A stretch of 64,000 nucleotides of DNA from Ignelater luminosus. Lineage: Eukaryota; Arthropoda; Insecta; Coleoptera; Elateridae. This document shows positions 1 through 13,000 of this stretch, one piece after another. Below the pieces are notes generated by a model. That model saw only the letters and a list, made by a program, of their open reading frames with translations, was not told the DNA's origin and did not search any database. Both the position numbers and the translations under genes were made by a program. Positions within the stretch are counted from its first letter, which is position 1. Each line of letters opens with the position of its first letter. The DNA lies in NCBI GenBank assembly GCA_011009095.1, contig VTPC01005933.1, forward strand, positions 69,939 to 133,938. Direction: 5' to 3'.

Positions 1-560
1 CTAACCTATATTTTCCCATAACATTTTTTATTCTCGCATTGTTACTGCCCACCTTGGCATTTGCACTTTCCATTACTATTATTATGTCGCCTTTATTAAT
101 TTATATGGCGCTTCTGTTAGCTCTTGATATAAATTTCCTTTTTGGTCACTATCTGCTATATCAGTGGGCGCACAACATTGGAAAATATTAATCTTTGTAC
201 TTGAGGAGTTCATCTTGGATGTTATTATCCTATCTGAGTTCTATTGTAATAAGCTTTTGTTTGCTTCCTTGTTCAATAATACATCAGTCTTTGCACTTTC
301 TCTTCGTTTTCTTCCTTTCCCGACTATAATCTAGTAAACTTCAATTTTTGTTCTTTACTTCTCATTTTCCTCCCCCTCCTCCTCCTTTTCATCTAGTCTC
401 ACGTCCTTTCATTCAATATTTGCATTCCATCCCCTCTTTTTATACGTTCTTTCACTCCAAAAATCGATCATCGGAGTATTCCTATTTCTTCAGTTACTGT
501 TTCTTCTTTTTCCATATCTTTGTTTTTCTCCATCTTTCCTTTTTACTATTGCTTGTTTAT
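1..560 (-). pseudogene. LINE ORF2 endonuclease domain remnant, partial
   Basis: On the minus strand the fragments read, in order, LLNKEANKSLLQ, then DRIITSKMNSSSTKIN, then the block QCCAPTDIADSDQK that corresponds to the QxYAPT motif of APE-type endonucleases, and finally NAKVGSNNARIKNVMGKY at the window edge. In the family the last block is preceded by GD, the metal-binding and catalytic aspartate region; here that dipeptide reads ES, so the domain looks inactive even apart from its stops. The rest of ORF2 lies outside the window. The role would have been first-strand target nicking during target-primed reverse transcription. Confidence 0.65.
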
Positions 561-599
561 CTTTATCTATTTGAAATGTAGTCGGGTTATTTCCTTCAT

Positions 600-1150
600 A
601 AGCCTCTTGTCTTTGTTTCCTCCAATCTCTCTCTGCTGCTGTTCCACGCCCATTCAACTCTATTAATAGTAACATTGTAGTAACCAGTCTTTACCGTTTT
701 TCCTTTATTTTACTCTTCCTGCGTTAACTTTCTCATTTGTTTCTATTATTTGCTTTGCTTCTTTGGTAGATCATTAATGTATTATTTCTGGCCCCTTCCT
801 CTTTATTCTGCATAACATCTTCCTTGCCTTATTCATTCTGTAGCTTCATTAAGCAAGTTTCTTGTCTTATTCTAATTGCACCTTTGAGCCTAACATTGAT
901 TTCTAAATGTTCTGTTACAAAGTTTTCCGTTGGGTATTTTAACCTGATTGGGTCATTCGCATATAGTATTACAAGCTCGCTCATTACTATACTCTTCTTC
1001 TTTTGGTTTTTTTTCTTAACAATTTCATAGCATTTCTGAGATTTTTCAGTTCTTGCTTAATCTATTTGCTCTCTTTTCTCATTTCGACATGTTATCCTTT
1101 CAGATTTTCGTTCTCAATTTTAAATTTTAATATTTTCTCATTAAAAAGTC
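600..1150 (-). pseudogene. LINE ORF1 remnant (coiled coil plus RRM-like domain)
   Basis: Read on the minus strand, about 1140-1000 gives a charged, heptad-rich stretch (ENENLK, then KQELKNLRNAMKLLRKK) typical of the ORF1 coiled coil. About 912-750 gives NVRLKGAIRIRQETCLMKL, which matches the pattern of the small RNA-binding domain of insect LINE ORF1 proteins. About 705-600 gives a C-terminal tail (GYYNVTINRVEWAWNSS). The parts lie in different frames and contain stops, so this is a pseudogene. ORF1 proteins bind element RNA and act as nucleic-acid chaperones in retrotransposition. The call rests on pattern recognition of the family, not on a search. Confidence 0.55.
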
Positions 1151-1169
1151 TTTACTCCCATCGTATTTA

Positions 1170-4100
1170 TTGTGACTCACAATAAGAGTACCAGCATGTA
1201 ATTTTTATTGAAAATTAAAATTTGTTTTAACAAAAATTTGTCAGCCATTTGCACTTGTAGATTTCAGCAGTTAAAATACAAAATTCATTTATTGAAATTC
1301 AGTTTTGACACATTACAGGAGAAATTATTACACAAAAAAAACGAACAAATAGGTGGAAAAGACAAGAGACCTCTAGATAAGTATGATGAGAAGAGCAAAG
1401 AGCATCGACTTCATGTCTAAGGATTAAAAGACCAAAAAGATATATGAAAGAAATGAAAAAGTAAGTAAATTGAATGAACTAGAAAGAAAGTGTAAAAGAA
1501 AAAATAAACAACAAAACAGAAGAAGGTAGCTTAAGACGGCAAGATACCCTCCCAATACCTATACTAAAATGTCGTTTAAAAGAAAACTCATAACTAATTA
1601 ACGAAATGAAATTAATCAATTTCTTTTTAAACATAACAAAATAATTTGATAAACTATGTTTTCTTTGTTGTATATTATTAATATTTAGTATATTATCTCA
1701 ATTACTAACTGATAAACTATTAGATAATTAATATAAATTATTGTTAGAAGTAAATGTTATGAGTGAAAAATAATACAAGACAAACATCCTACTTATCTTA
1801 GAAATCTATTTTCAGTTTAGTGCAGGGTGCTAATTATTATTGTAATTATGACATACTTTTTTTTTGTGATGATTCCAATTGAAATTTTTGAAACTAACAG
1901 GCAACCCTTCCTACATCTTTTTTCTATCCTTATCTTAAACATAATCTTTTCTGCATTTTATATATTGTAGTAACCTTATGTTATATACCAAATTATTTTT
2001 CCTCTACAGGGTTAGGCTGTTCGTGACGTGAATAGGTCTGTCAACGTCCGCGTCCCTCAGAAACTTCTTAAAACTGGTGCTTAGCGCTCTTAAGAAGGAT
2101 AAAAGGACAAAAGAGAGATAACAAGCAGTAGACGGGAAAAAGAAAATTCTAAGCTTGATACTTCTTGGGATTCCATTTCTGGAAAATTTCCTTGACTTTT
2201 GTTTTCGGATAGATTCGCTGTCATTTACTTGATAGCTCTGCTATATAAATAAAAATCGTCTGACTATGCCAGGATCTCTAAGCTTTCTTTATTGAGGAAT
2301 TGAATGGTGTCCAAATTATAATAAATAAACTACACTCAGTTGAAATTCTATTCATGCAACATTTACAGTAAATGGGCTACGTGGGCATAATCATTTTAAA
2401 GTCCACAGAAAAATCATGTTTAACAATCAGCAAATAAGAAGTGAAATGTGGGCATCGACACCATCTTCTTTGGAAATTTGGAGTTTTCGAGAACCAGAAA
2501 ATGAGTGATACGGTCATCACTTGGTCGGTCGCAGCTAAATGTGCTTCCCTTAATTTGACCTTCTTAGGATCACTAAAGACGTTTTCAAAAGCTACATCCC
2601 TATATCTTTGCCGCTTGCGGCACCCATCATTACCAAAGAAAACCGCCTGCGGCGGCCTCTAGTCGCGTTTTACCCTTCCTGAATCGCCGGCATTACAGTA
2701 AACTTTCTTAGGATAGGCTTTTGTCTGATTGAAACCTTTCACGAAAAAAACGTTTCTGAATGTATCTGATTCCCCAACAATGATAAATTATAAAGAGAAG
2801 ACTAAAATGAGACAAAATTAGCTACATTAGAAGCTAAAATAATTATGTGAAACATGTAATAAATATCACTTAAATCACTATTTTAGGTAAAAACAATTAT
2901 TTATCAAATCACCTTGATACACATAAATTCTGCAAAATTATGCAAAAAGTAAAACAAGTTTTTTTTAGAAAATTACTTAATTATGAAAAAAGGAAAAAAT
3001 CAAGTATTTAACATTATATTAATAATTATAATGAATGAATGCATGAATGACTCAAGGCGCCACTCTCACTCTCGGTATTCACAATTAATTAGTTATAATA
3101 TCCTTGACAATTAGCATTAGTTGAAAAATTAATATTATCTAATGGAAGAGAGGCGGATAATGTATATATATAAATGTTGAAAAAACTTGATAAATTATAA
3201 TTTCGAGGAATAAACAAAATTCTGCTAATATTTATGAATGGAGACATGCAAATAAAAAAATGTACGTACATGAATTGGTGAAATACTACACAAACTTTAC
3301 AATATATTGCTTGGCAAATTTCACTATCGATGGAATTTTCAAACACATAACCTTGAATACATAATGCAAGTCTAGAGCAGCAAACAAATAGCACTTAAAT
3401 TAAACAAATCCATTAATCTTATAGACTGCAACATAATACTCTGTATTCCGTTTGATTATTTCCACACGCCGCCGCGTATAGGTATAGTATACGTTGTGTT
3501 GCAGCAGCTGATGAATTATTTCAACAATGAGATATTCGCACGTAGACTTAAATACAAATAAAACCATTGATATCGATATCCAATCTAAATTAGTAACAAA
3601 AAAGCTAATCTACGCTGCTTTTGATAAATGTCTACCTGTGAGGTGATTTTTATTAAGAGTCCTACACACACAAGAGAGGGTTTAGGAACCTGTAATTTTC
3701 TTACAATAATAGTTATTTGTGTTCACTAACTAAGCGAAATTCAGCTTGTGAATTCATGCCTTTCTCTATACTACGCATATACTTAAATATTTTATGTAAT
3801 AAGACAGATGCTATGTTATAAATAAATTACTTGCTCACTGAAATAGTGCATTTTTTGCATTTTTAACAACAAAGAAAAATACGTAGCCTTACCGCAGCAA
3901 TAATTTTTAATTCGTTGCGACTTTAAAATAATTCTGATAATTGCAATAATTAGGACAAAATGAACCGAAAATTTAAAGTTATACTTTACAGTGTTCTAGA
4001 TAGTACTACTTTAATGTCTAACGAATTACACAATACTTCTTTTTGTATTATTTTATGTGTAATAAATAATACTAATTGAAATACTAAACTAATGAGCTAA

Positions 4101-4215
4101 ATCAAATTTGCGAAACTACTGTCTAACCTTCTTTGAATCATTTTTAATGTTCTGTCCTGCCTTTACTTGAAAGATCGTGGATATGAAGCTTTATGACAAT
4201 TACTTTCAGAATTCA
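1170..4215. other. Non-coding stretch with no recognised gene
   Basis: AT-rich DNA with short open frames only and no protein family I can recognise. A pyrimidine-rich acceptor-like site ends at about 2010, but all three frames behind it close within a few codons. The only distinct feature is a small GC-rich zone at 2610-2690 with the words GCCGCTTGCGGC and CCGCCTGCGGCGG. Confidence 0.6.
2643..2665. repeat. GC-rich palindromic word shared with 59828-59850
   Basis: CCGCCTGCGGCGG is a near-perfect inverted repeat followed by CCTCTAGTCG. The same arrangement, CCGCCTGTGGCGG plus CCTACAGTCG, occurs at 59828-59850, with 20 of 23 positions identical. Such a GC-rich match in AT-rich DNA suggests fragments of one dispersed repeat family. 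The parent element is not recognised. Confidence 0.4.
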
Positions 4216-5245
4216 CTACCCTCGTAGCACAATAAGGTGGGGACTGTATAGGTTGTCGACTCCGTTACGGTTAGAGAATGAAACGCTAGTTCTGAGTCTA
4301 AACTGCATAGGTAACCTGGTCAGTTTCGGTACGGGTTCTGTTTAGTATCTGTGCGTTTCTAACTTGGATAGCTGATACTGTTTCTGGACTGTTTAACCGA
4401 ATAAATCCGAGTCAACAACAGCACCATCAGTTGGAGATAAAAGAAATCACATTTTAAGTCTGTCAACAGATGACGTTGTAGCAAGTTCGGATCTGCATCG
4501 GTATGCCTATGCAGTAACTGTACAGATATACCATATAAAAACCGGAGTAGGTTTCGTATAGGCGGGTTAATAATAGCTCACTTTATGTATAAACCTTTAT
4601 TATACAACAGAATAAATAAAATACAAAAGATCTTTAAGAAATAATAAACTACACTAAATAACTATTAAATATAAAATTTTTTTAATTTGTGGTATATAAA
4701 CATTATATTAGAATTAAGGAAATTTAAACATCATTTGACTTGTATGTTATAAAATAAAAGAAAATCATTAAAAAGAAAGTAAATCAACTACAATAATGTA
4801 TAAAAATATTTTCATAAAACAACTGATCGCCATATATATTTATATATATATAATAACTCCTATATGGGTTTCGTATCGGCAAGCCATATAGTTCCTAAGG
4901 GGTCAAATCGGTGTCTATACTAAAGTCATTTTCAGAGTTATAGGAATGCTGCAGTCATTACAACATTAGTTTCTGTACTGGAAATCGATGCGTTTTCGAC
5001 TTGGTTAAGATGGAGTCCATACTAGGTCGTTTTAAGGGTTCGTAATGATACCGTATACAGGCCTAGGTAACTAAGTCGGACTCGGCTGAACAGTTACCGC
5101 ATAGGACCTGCACAGCTGTCTCTATTCAGGTTTTAGCACGAGTAACGGCATAGTTTCTGTAACGTTTCTATTCGGTTCCGACTTTTGTTCTACTAGGGTA
5201 GTTTTACCAAAATCCACCGGTTTCAAAAGCTACCTCACCCGTGTA
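4215..5245. other. Two CpG-rich blocks around an AT-rich core
   Basis: Blocks at about 4220-4580 and 4860-5240 are rich in CpG words (TTTCGGTACGGG, GTTTCGTATAGGCGGG, GGTTTCGTATCGGC, ATACCGTATAC) compared with the A+T-rich 4580-4860 core and flanks. Some phrases recur loosely, for example TGCGTTTCTAACTTGG and TGCGTTTTCGACTTGG. No open frame or known family was found. It may be a decayed tandem repeat or the two ends of an unrecognised element. Confidence 0.35.
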
Positions 5246-5648
5246 ACTGTATATCAACATTTCATGCACAATTTGTGTAAATTTTATCTTGTTCTTATAG
5301 AATTATGTAATTTCGTCTCAGAATTCATTCCACTTATATTAACTCCATAATTACCATCTTCGATGCCGTAATTCTTAATGTTAATTAACCTTTAAACTAT
5401 TTACATAAACTTGAGTGCAAAATTCTATGGTAGAAACAAGAGGTTTTTGGTTTCCATAAATTATTACTACCAATAACTCATTTTTTTATTATTTACATAA
5501 ACACAGCTAACCTATCTACAACATAGAGTAAATTATAAATTGAAATAATCTTTATAACATCTTTTTCCCAATTTTCTTTAATACCCTTCTTTTCTCTCCT
5601 TTAAAAAACGTATTTTTGAAAATTACGTAAACGTTAATGTATTCAATA

Positions 5649-5774
5649 GAGAGTTTGAGCAAACAACCGACAATATACAACCCAATATAACCTCACAATC
5701 GAAATAGCGTTCTGAGCATGCCTAGTCATCACAAAATAACGTCATCGTGTACCGTAATTTGTGCTCAAACTCCC
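5649..5774. mobile_element. 126-bp MITE with TA target duplication
   Basis: The ends are inverted repeats: GAGAGTTTGAGCA at the left and, as reverse complement, GGGAGTTTGAGCA at the right (12 of 13 match). TA sits immediately outside both ends (5647-5648 and 5775-5776), as expected for Tc1/mariner-type transposition. The interior carries no open frame but several CpG words. It would have been moved in trans by a transposase not present here. Superfamily assignment rests only on the TA and is inferred. Confidence 0.6.
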
Positions 5775-6017
5775 TAATACTGCAGTTTTTTAAGAGTTTC
5801 AGATTCTTGATACACAAAAGACTGCTTCTTTTAAACTTTTTATCTGTACGTTTCTCCCAATCTACTTTAGTTGATTCCGAACATATAGTCAGCGACACTT
5901 GATTGTTTCATTTGTGTGAGACCGAAGCTTCTCGGCCTTCATATACCCTAAGTTAGCACGCTTGATGAGTACTTCGCTGGGGTATCTTACTTTTAAATAT
6001 AACAAGGTGGCTATAAC

Positions 6018-6236
6018 TTCTTTAGGATATACGATTGCCTCACACGCTGAAACTCCATACCTTGATGTAGCTCTGAATGTCAGAATTATAATGAGTATCC
6101 CAAAAATATTTACGTCAAAGTTGACTTTGGAGCTGAGAACGTCTGTCGTTTTAATGGTTTTGATTGTCAATTTATCAATTTGTGCTTAGTCTGTCACGGG
6201 AAAAATGTTCAACAAACAACACCTTTGACAGTTTCA
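6018..6236. repeat. Direct repeat copy A (with 19-bp deletion)
   Basis: This segment, starting TTCTTTAGGATATACG and ending in CTTTGACAGTTT, recurs at 6849-7086 with very few differences. The only length difference is 19 bp missing here, between two CAATTT words that bound the extra bases in the other copy. Neither copy shows recognised coding content. Confidence 0.85.
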
Positions 6237-6389
6237 TCAAGGCATAGTTTTATGGTCAACTCTCCGAGGTGCGACTAGGTTTCTTGCGTCCATGGCAAAA
6301 TCTAGTCTTGGACCCCTGTTGCGTAGCTGGTCTTCTTAGAGTTGGTTGTACCAACTAGTTCAAGTGTATGTAGTGCACATATAAACTTA

Positions 6390-6400
6390 GGGGGGGGGGG
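6390..6400. repeat. Homopolymer run of 11 G
   Basis: An uninterrupted G run between the two direct-repeat copies. Its exact length is likely to be unreliable in sequencing. Confidence 0.9.
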
Positions 6401-6848
6401 CACGAAAGTGGTTGGGTCAGGTAGCTTACAGTAAGTCACAAATTATAATGCGTTAACGAATCACAGCAACTCGCTCCAAAACTGGAATAAAATACCGCCT
6501 ACAATTTTACGTATACAGCCTTGATCATTGCACCGCAGCCTTAAGAAGTAGGGACGTTTGGAGGGCGACATGTTAGGACGAGATGTGGTAGTTTTAGGCA
6601 AGCACGTGTACGTCACAAAATAAAAAAAAGGTATTATTGCGTGAGTCTCCTTCTCCTTATTACTCACGGAAATGGGGGTCACGTCACCCATAGTATTCTT
6701 GTGATCCATGATAGGCGGAAATTTTGTATCTTATAATCTCATATGTCAACATGACCGTGAATGGGTACCAGTGGATTGTAACTAAAAATTCTCTGCGCAT
6801 GTTAGTGGCGTATGAGTAACCAAGAAAATTACACGAGCGTGCGTCACG

Positions 6849-7086
6849 TTCTTTAGGATATACGATTGCCTCACACGCTGAAACCCCATACCTTGATGTA
6901 GCTCTGAATGTCAGAATTATAATGAGTATCCCAAAAATATTTACGTCAGAGTTGACTTTGGAGCTGAGAACGTCTGTCGTTTTAATAGTTTTGATTGTCA
7001 ATTTTAGTGGCAAATTACAATTTATCAATTTGTGCTTAGTCTGTCACGGGAAAAATGTTCAGCAAACAACAACTTTGACAGTTTTA
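6849..7086. repeat. Direct repeat copy B (full-length form)
   Basis: Same orientation as copy A and 831 bp downstream of it. It retains the 19 bp between CAATTT words that copy A lacks, so it is the likelier ancestral form. Sequences on either side of the two copies differ, so this is not a simple tandem duplication; an unrecognised repeat family present twice is the simplest reading. Confidence 0.85.
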
Positions 7087-10000
7087 TATAAAAATTTTTA
7101 TGTTCATTATGGCAATGTTACATGTATAAGCAAAGAGCAATGTTTTTATATTCATAGCCAGACTGACGTAAATATTCTAGAGACACCCGTTAGCATATTT
7201 ACCAATAGACAACTTTAAATTTCAGCTAACTGCGTATGAGCCAACCGTATATACTCTAGGAGTTGTGAGCATGCGTAAGTGTGAACGAGAAATATTAAAC
7301 AGAAGCAATTGTTCCAATAATCGTTTCCATGCAGTCGAACTTAGTTCATGTATAAACTACAGTCGAACTTAGTTGGTACAATGGCTCTTAGTATAACAGT
7401 TAGCTTTTGTATATTGAAAGATAAGTAACGTTTTTAAACAGTTACCATTGGTGTGGTAATGCAAGTGATAGATAATGCAAGATTCATTTAAGACGAGAAT
7501 GATTTAAAACCACCTTACGATATTGTCAACTCTATACAATATAGCCATGGAAGTGCTTAATAATAAAGTAAATATAGCTGAGTATTAGCAGCTTAAAAGC
7601 TTATTCAGTTTGGAATTGGAAACAATTTCACAGTTGACGGATGATCAAAGAACTGACTTTATGGTGATTTCAAATGAAGCTCGTGAATCTTCCATTCTGG
7701 AGCAAAATGACTTTCCTTAAGATGTCTCATGCAAATGAGTAATGGTTTATATGCTGAACGTTATTGGCAGCATAGAACTGGCTTTCTTGCTCATTAAGAT
7801 GGGTCTGAACGATATCTGGTTTGAAAACTGTTTTGATCACGATGACAAAAGTTCAAAATACTCGACTTGTTCAACAGAAAAATGGGCTCTATAGATATGA
7901 AGAAAGTAATTTTACACTAAACTATCTATAATACCTACATTAGTAATTAGTAAGATACGTAAACTGCAACTTGACTGATTGAGGGTTCGTACACAAGAAT
8001 AGGATCAAAGATAAAGTCGCTCTACAAGATGTTCATAAATGTTTCTGGGTCCAGTTGGCTGTGGAATCTAATTTTTGATGTGCCTCCTTGTTGATTTATT
8101 TCAATAACTAATACTTATTTGCTTTCTGGCATTTTTCATTTGCAAATGTCATTGTCCTGCATTTAGCAATTTAGTTAATCTTGTGCTGAAATTTGTTGTA
8201 CTGTTCCACACTTTTTCTCTCTAATTCGGCTTATTGTACGAAAAAGTCTTTTTCAAGACTAAAACTGTAGGTTTATTATAAACTAATTATAACTAATTAA
8301 TTATCAAAAAGCATAAGATTACGCAACCATCATTAACAACGATACAATGCGCGTAACGTGACAAACATTCTAATACACATCCTGTTTTTCAAAAGGCGGC
8401 AAATGCAGCTGCAAGCATAATCTCACAGCACACTGGCCCCACAAACATTTATAAACACTTTGTATAAGGCAGCAGTGATATTTTTTGACGGAAGAATAAC
8501 ATTGAAAACTGTGAAAATTGTTGAAGAAGCTGTTTCGTACGTTACGACAGAATTTGAATTTTATACTACTGTTTCAATAGATTCCATTGATTCCAAATGA
8601 ATACTTCGGTTGCTCCTTAATAATGGCAGACTTTTTAGATCAAAACACTTCTGGATTCTTTTCCAAGCCGAAAACTTTTATGAAGTACACAGCTGACTGA
8701 AGTTTAATTAAATACTTCCAATTTCTAGATTCACAGTTAGAATTGTTTACAAGCTGTGTTCAGAAATGTTATCGGTCATTAAACGCCAAATCGAGTTGAA
8801 GCTTTTCGCATTTTTCCGAAGAACCGCCAGGAAGACTTTTTTCAAAATATTAATTTGCAAAATCTGACATGTATGGTTTGGTTTCTGGGTATACTATGAG
8901 AGAGAGTTCTCTGTTACATGGCGGTTTTATGATTATTACTCTTCTTAGGTCCTAAATGTAAAGAAAATGTAGAAATTCGATGTAGTTCGTGCAGTGCTGT
9001 GTTATGATGGCACGTGATCGTGATGTTGTGGAGAAGGTTGTGATGCTGGTATAGATGATGCAGTGAAAATTCTGTGTAGTGATGTGATGTGTTGCGTTTA
9101 TGTGTGATGGGTCCATGGATAAATACTGTTCCGGCATTTGCCTTGACCACTAGGGAAAACCATGTTTGACTTTCTTTCTAGATTTCCTGCGCGGAAGTAG
9201 AGCTGGGGTTTTTAGGATATCGAGAACGCGCTCTTTGTTTTGGTCTACCATTACACATTACAACCCCTCGTGAATGTGAGATGAGCATCTATTGGGAAAA
9301 TCTCCGCTCTATCGCATACTTCTTCTAAAAGGTGAAAGCGCTCCAGGCAGAGAATTCTCCTTCTGTCGAGTCTCCGGTTCGCATATAGTCGATCACGGGT
9401 CTGATGAAGGTTCTGTAATAATGTTCGGGGATGGCAGTCTAGAATGCCACCGAAGAGACTAGAAAGCAAGCTAGATGATGTCAAGGCAGAGCTTTAGCTC
9501 GTCGCTTCATCTCAGTGGGTGAGAGTGAAAGCAATGCTAAGGTATTTGACGGATGGCGGAGTATACTGTATTTCATTTCGAGAAAACGTCAAGAAGTTAA
9601 TTTAGAATCAATTTTTGGGTCTCATATCTGAGTTATCAGAAACACCCGATGTTGATTTTGATTATCAAAAATCTAACGAAACGTCCAACCTTCAAGCTAG
9701 CTCGCTGTTGGCAAGGGAGTCGGCTTGGTATTAGACATGCTCGTGTTAAATAATGATGGACAATTGTCTAGAAGGGTCATGACATGAGACATTCAAGAAT
9801 GTTTTTGCTGAGGTAACGACTGTTCGTAACTTTAAGTGATCAGGAAACAAGACTTTTTGGTTGTTTTTGTTTTATAGAATCTTTCGTAAACACTCACTAC
9901 CAGATGAGTTATCGAAATAATGTGGATACACCCAGAGGATGTATTAGAATCTGGCCAAAATCTAAAGAAAAACAAACATAGAAGTCTTTCTCTATTTTAT

Positions 10001-13000
10001 CTTGAAATAAACGAAAATAAATGAACCTTCGAAAATCTTCCACTGCAATGAACCCACATAACCGACTTTTATGAACATTTAGGTTAGGTGAAGGAATTCT
10101 AGTAACTCTCCCTCGCTCAAACTAGATTCCACTTTTAATTAGAAATTGCAAAATCCCATTACATAAATGTTGCGATAACCATAAACAATACTGTCAATTC
10201 TATGATTTCAAACACATTAAAATCCATTGTTTAAATACTATAAACTTTTAAATAAAGACATCAGCTGAAGCTGCATTCAATTATCAATCAAAATCTAGCA
10301 TGAAACCGTCGTTGATAAAACTTTAACATCTTCCTTTACAAGTATTGTGGGTGAGTTCGTAGGAATGTTTAAATAATGATAGCTGAAACCATTATAAATC
10401 ATATACTACCTCGACTTAAAAAAGAAAAAAAATTAACACGCAGATACAATAATTTATCGGTGTTGCAATAAAAGTCAAGGACAAATAAAAAATTAAGATC
10501 AGACCTCTTTCTTGGCGCTCGCAAGGTCGCGCTTTTTAAAAAAGAGCCTTTAAATTAATGGAATCTATTAATAGTTGGTAAAATTTACAACACAATAGAA
10601 AATAATTATAAACGAATTTATTATTATAATGTGTACAGGCGTTTTACTATACATATTAAAGACAGTCCATGAAATGTTAAGGGAAAGAAAAAAAGAACAC
10701 TTTTTTCCTTCTTTTTTTTCTCTCGATCAATCAATCTTTGTAAAAGTCGATATGGTCAACGTTTTATTGACAGCTTGACCTACCTATAAAGTTAATTATA
10801 ATAAACATTGAAATTCATCCGCATATTTCTCTCTCTTGACCAGTTGGTTTTAATTTCTATTAGTGCAATTTAATGTTTAAAATTTATGCAGGGTTCCAGC
10901 CAAGGTTTTCATTTAAATAATATAGCCAAACACAACCGCGCCGCGCTGTTCCTCTAATTCTTTTTTTGTGTGTGTTCCATTTTCTGTCTAGTCATTAATT
11001 ATTGAAAAACGATACCATAGATAATCACTTGATCTACACCACGCACATTTGCAAAAAGGTAGAAGTGTCTGAAGAATATAAATCCTTATTAAATGATGTT
11101 TAATTAGATTGTTATAGTTTTTTGTTTAATTATGTTGGATTTATATCATAGGTATTTACATGAAAATTAATGATCTCTAACTGGTAAGTAAGTGCATTTC
11201 CAAAATTTGCAAAATCCAAAACTGTTATAAAATCCATTCTTGTACATGCTCATTTTGGGATGCTTATCAACATAAACATAACTAATTCATTGAAAGGATA
11301 ATTGCCCAAAGAAAACCTCCCCAGCTAGACTATCTCACAACACTTTTTTGTTATCCCACATGGGCATAAAAGAGGTCTGAGGTTAGAATCGTCATTTGCC
11401 TTATAAAGTTCTATTTGTGTTTATTGCTAGGTTATATATCTGAAGATCAAGTTTTAGCCATTTAAATTGTATGTGAAAATCACAGTGGTGGCGAAAAGGT
11501 TTTCAAATCTGAGTTCATATACATTCAGAACTTCTTGGAGAAAGCACATGCACCGACGATGAAGTATCTAGATCAGAAAAGAATATTTTCCAAATCTAAG
11601 ATCAAGAAGTAAGCACCTCAACCATCCATTCTATATTTCTCCAAAGACAACATCGATAGCATGAAGATACATAGAGATAATAAGAAGTAACAATGAAGAT
11701 AACAGTGATAATGATTATAAGTAAAATCAAACTGCTCAGACTTTCTTATGACCTGACAAAAGTATCAGGACTATCTAGAAGGGAAACTGGATAATCACAA
11801 TAGATTATCGTCTGTTAAATGCCAAAATGCTACAAGCACTTATACCTCAAAAACAAGGACACACTTGTAAACCTTGTAGACAGTTATTCAAATTTCTAAA
11901 TGTTTCTTCTAATGTCTTTCACGATTAGCTATTATTACATTTCTATTAATAAGAAAATCATGACAAATATCTTGTACCGGCACATTCATTATTGATCAAG
12001 AACATTCGTCCCATTTAAAATTAATTGAATAAAAATACCCTTACATTGTTTCGTGTTCAGCAGCAGCAAACCAGACTAAAAATATTCTTAATCTCCTTGA
12101 AAATGAAATGAATGAGACGGAAGGTATGTAACATAGAAATCATTAAGAGGTGTATATGTTTGTGTGTGTATATAAATATTTTTAAGACGATGGAATGCGT
12201 TCTTTATGCGAATCTTGTTACAGCACATTCACATACAAAACGGACACACACACACACCGAAAGAGAGTTGAGGTTTTCATTTTCTTTATGTAAGTGGTGT
12301 ACAAGAAGTAAGAGATAAAATGTATCCGCCGTTTTGCTTACTCTACTTGTAATGAAGTTTAGACCGCATGCTGATTTGTTCTCTTATAGTAATTCTCACT
12401 ACTCGCCTTGAGCTTAACAGTAGCCGTTCCTGTGAAGAATTTCTATGACTGTTAACGTTCCATACTTAATTATGGAACAAAATTAGTTCTAAAGTAGCGT
12501 TTTGAAATTGAAATATTAAAATACAAGAGAGCGCAGATGGTCCACTTTTATTATACCAATACACTCTCGCTTTAAATTTCGATTTCTTGTCGCCTACTCG
12601 ACATGTACGCGACATGCGGATGTTTGTCGAGACGTAGACTTGATCCCGCATTTTATATCTAGTTGTGTGTCACACAAAGTGGGCCGCACTGTCACTTTAT
12701 TATTATTACTATTATTTTACTTTTATTATCCTGACTACGACCTTTGTAAAGGACAATGATGCGATCATTTCCATCTTTTTTGACAAAATAAATTCCAAAT
12801 CCCCAGCTTGGACCTCTTTTTTCTATGTGTGCGGTATGACAAAACATCTTCGATTATTACCGACCAACTTTTTTTTTTCTATCAAACTTAAATCCAAGAG
12901 AGATATACTATTTAGATGGAAGGATCCAGATTAAAGTCTATCCCTTTTCAAGCTGACTGACAAGAGAGCACCTTTTCATTACGCGGTTGACCTTGGGATG

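Larger units (their letters stand above)
1..1160 (-). mobile_element. LINE (non-LTR retrotransposon), 5' half, continuing beyond window start
   Basis: The plus strand here is strongly pyrimidine-rich. Its complement reads, through stops and frameshifts, as the 5' half of a two-ORF LINE: a coiled-coil and RNA-binding ORF1 remnant followed downstream by an apurinic-type endonuclease. The element is cut by the window start, so the reverse transcriptase would lie to the left. The 5' limit near 1160 is where recognisable protein similarity stops; no target duplication was found. The endonuclease style resembles the family of the LINE at 36.4 kb, but the two cover different parts of ORF2, so membership of one family is inferred. 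The clade is not assigned. Confidence 0.7.

Noticed and set aside
348..1185. Phe/Ser-rich plus-strand small proteins
   Set aside because: They are the antisense of LINE ORF1 and endonuclease on the minus strand.
1985..2110. Host exon after a CCTCTACAG acceptor-like site
   Set aside because: All three reading frames after the site stop within a few codons and no family is recognised.
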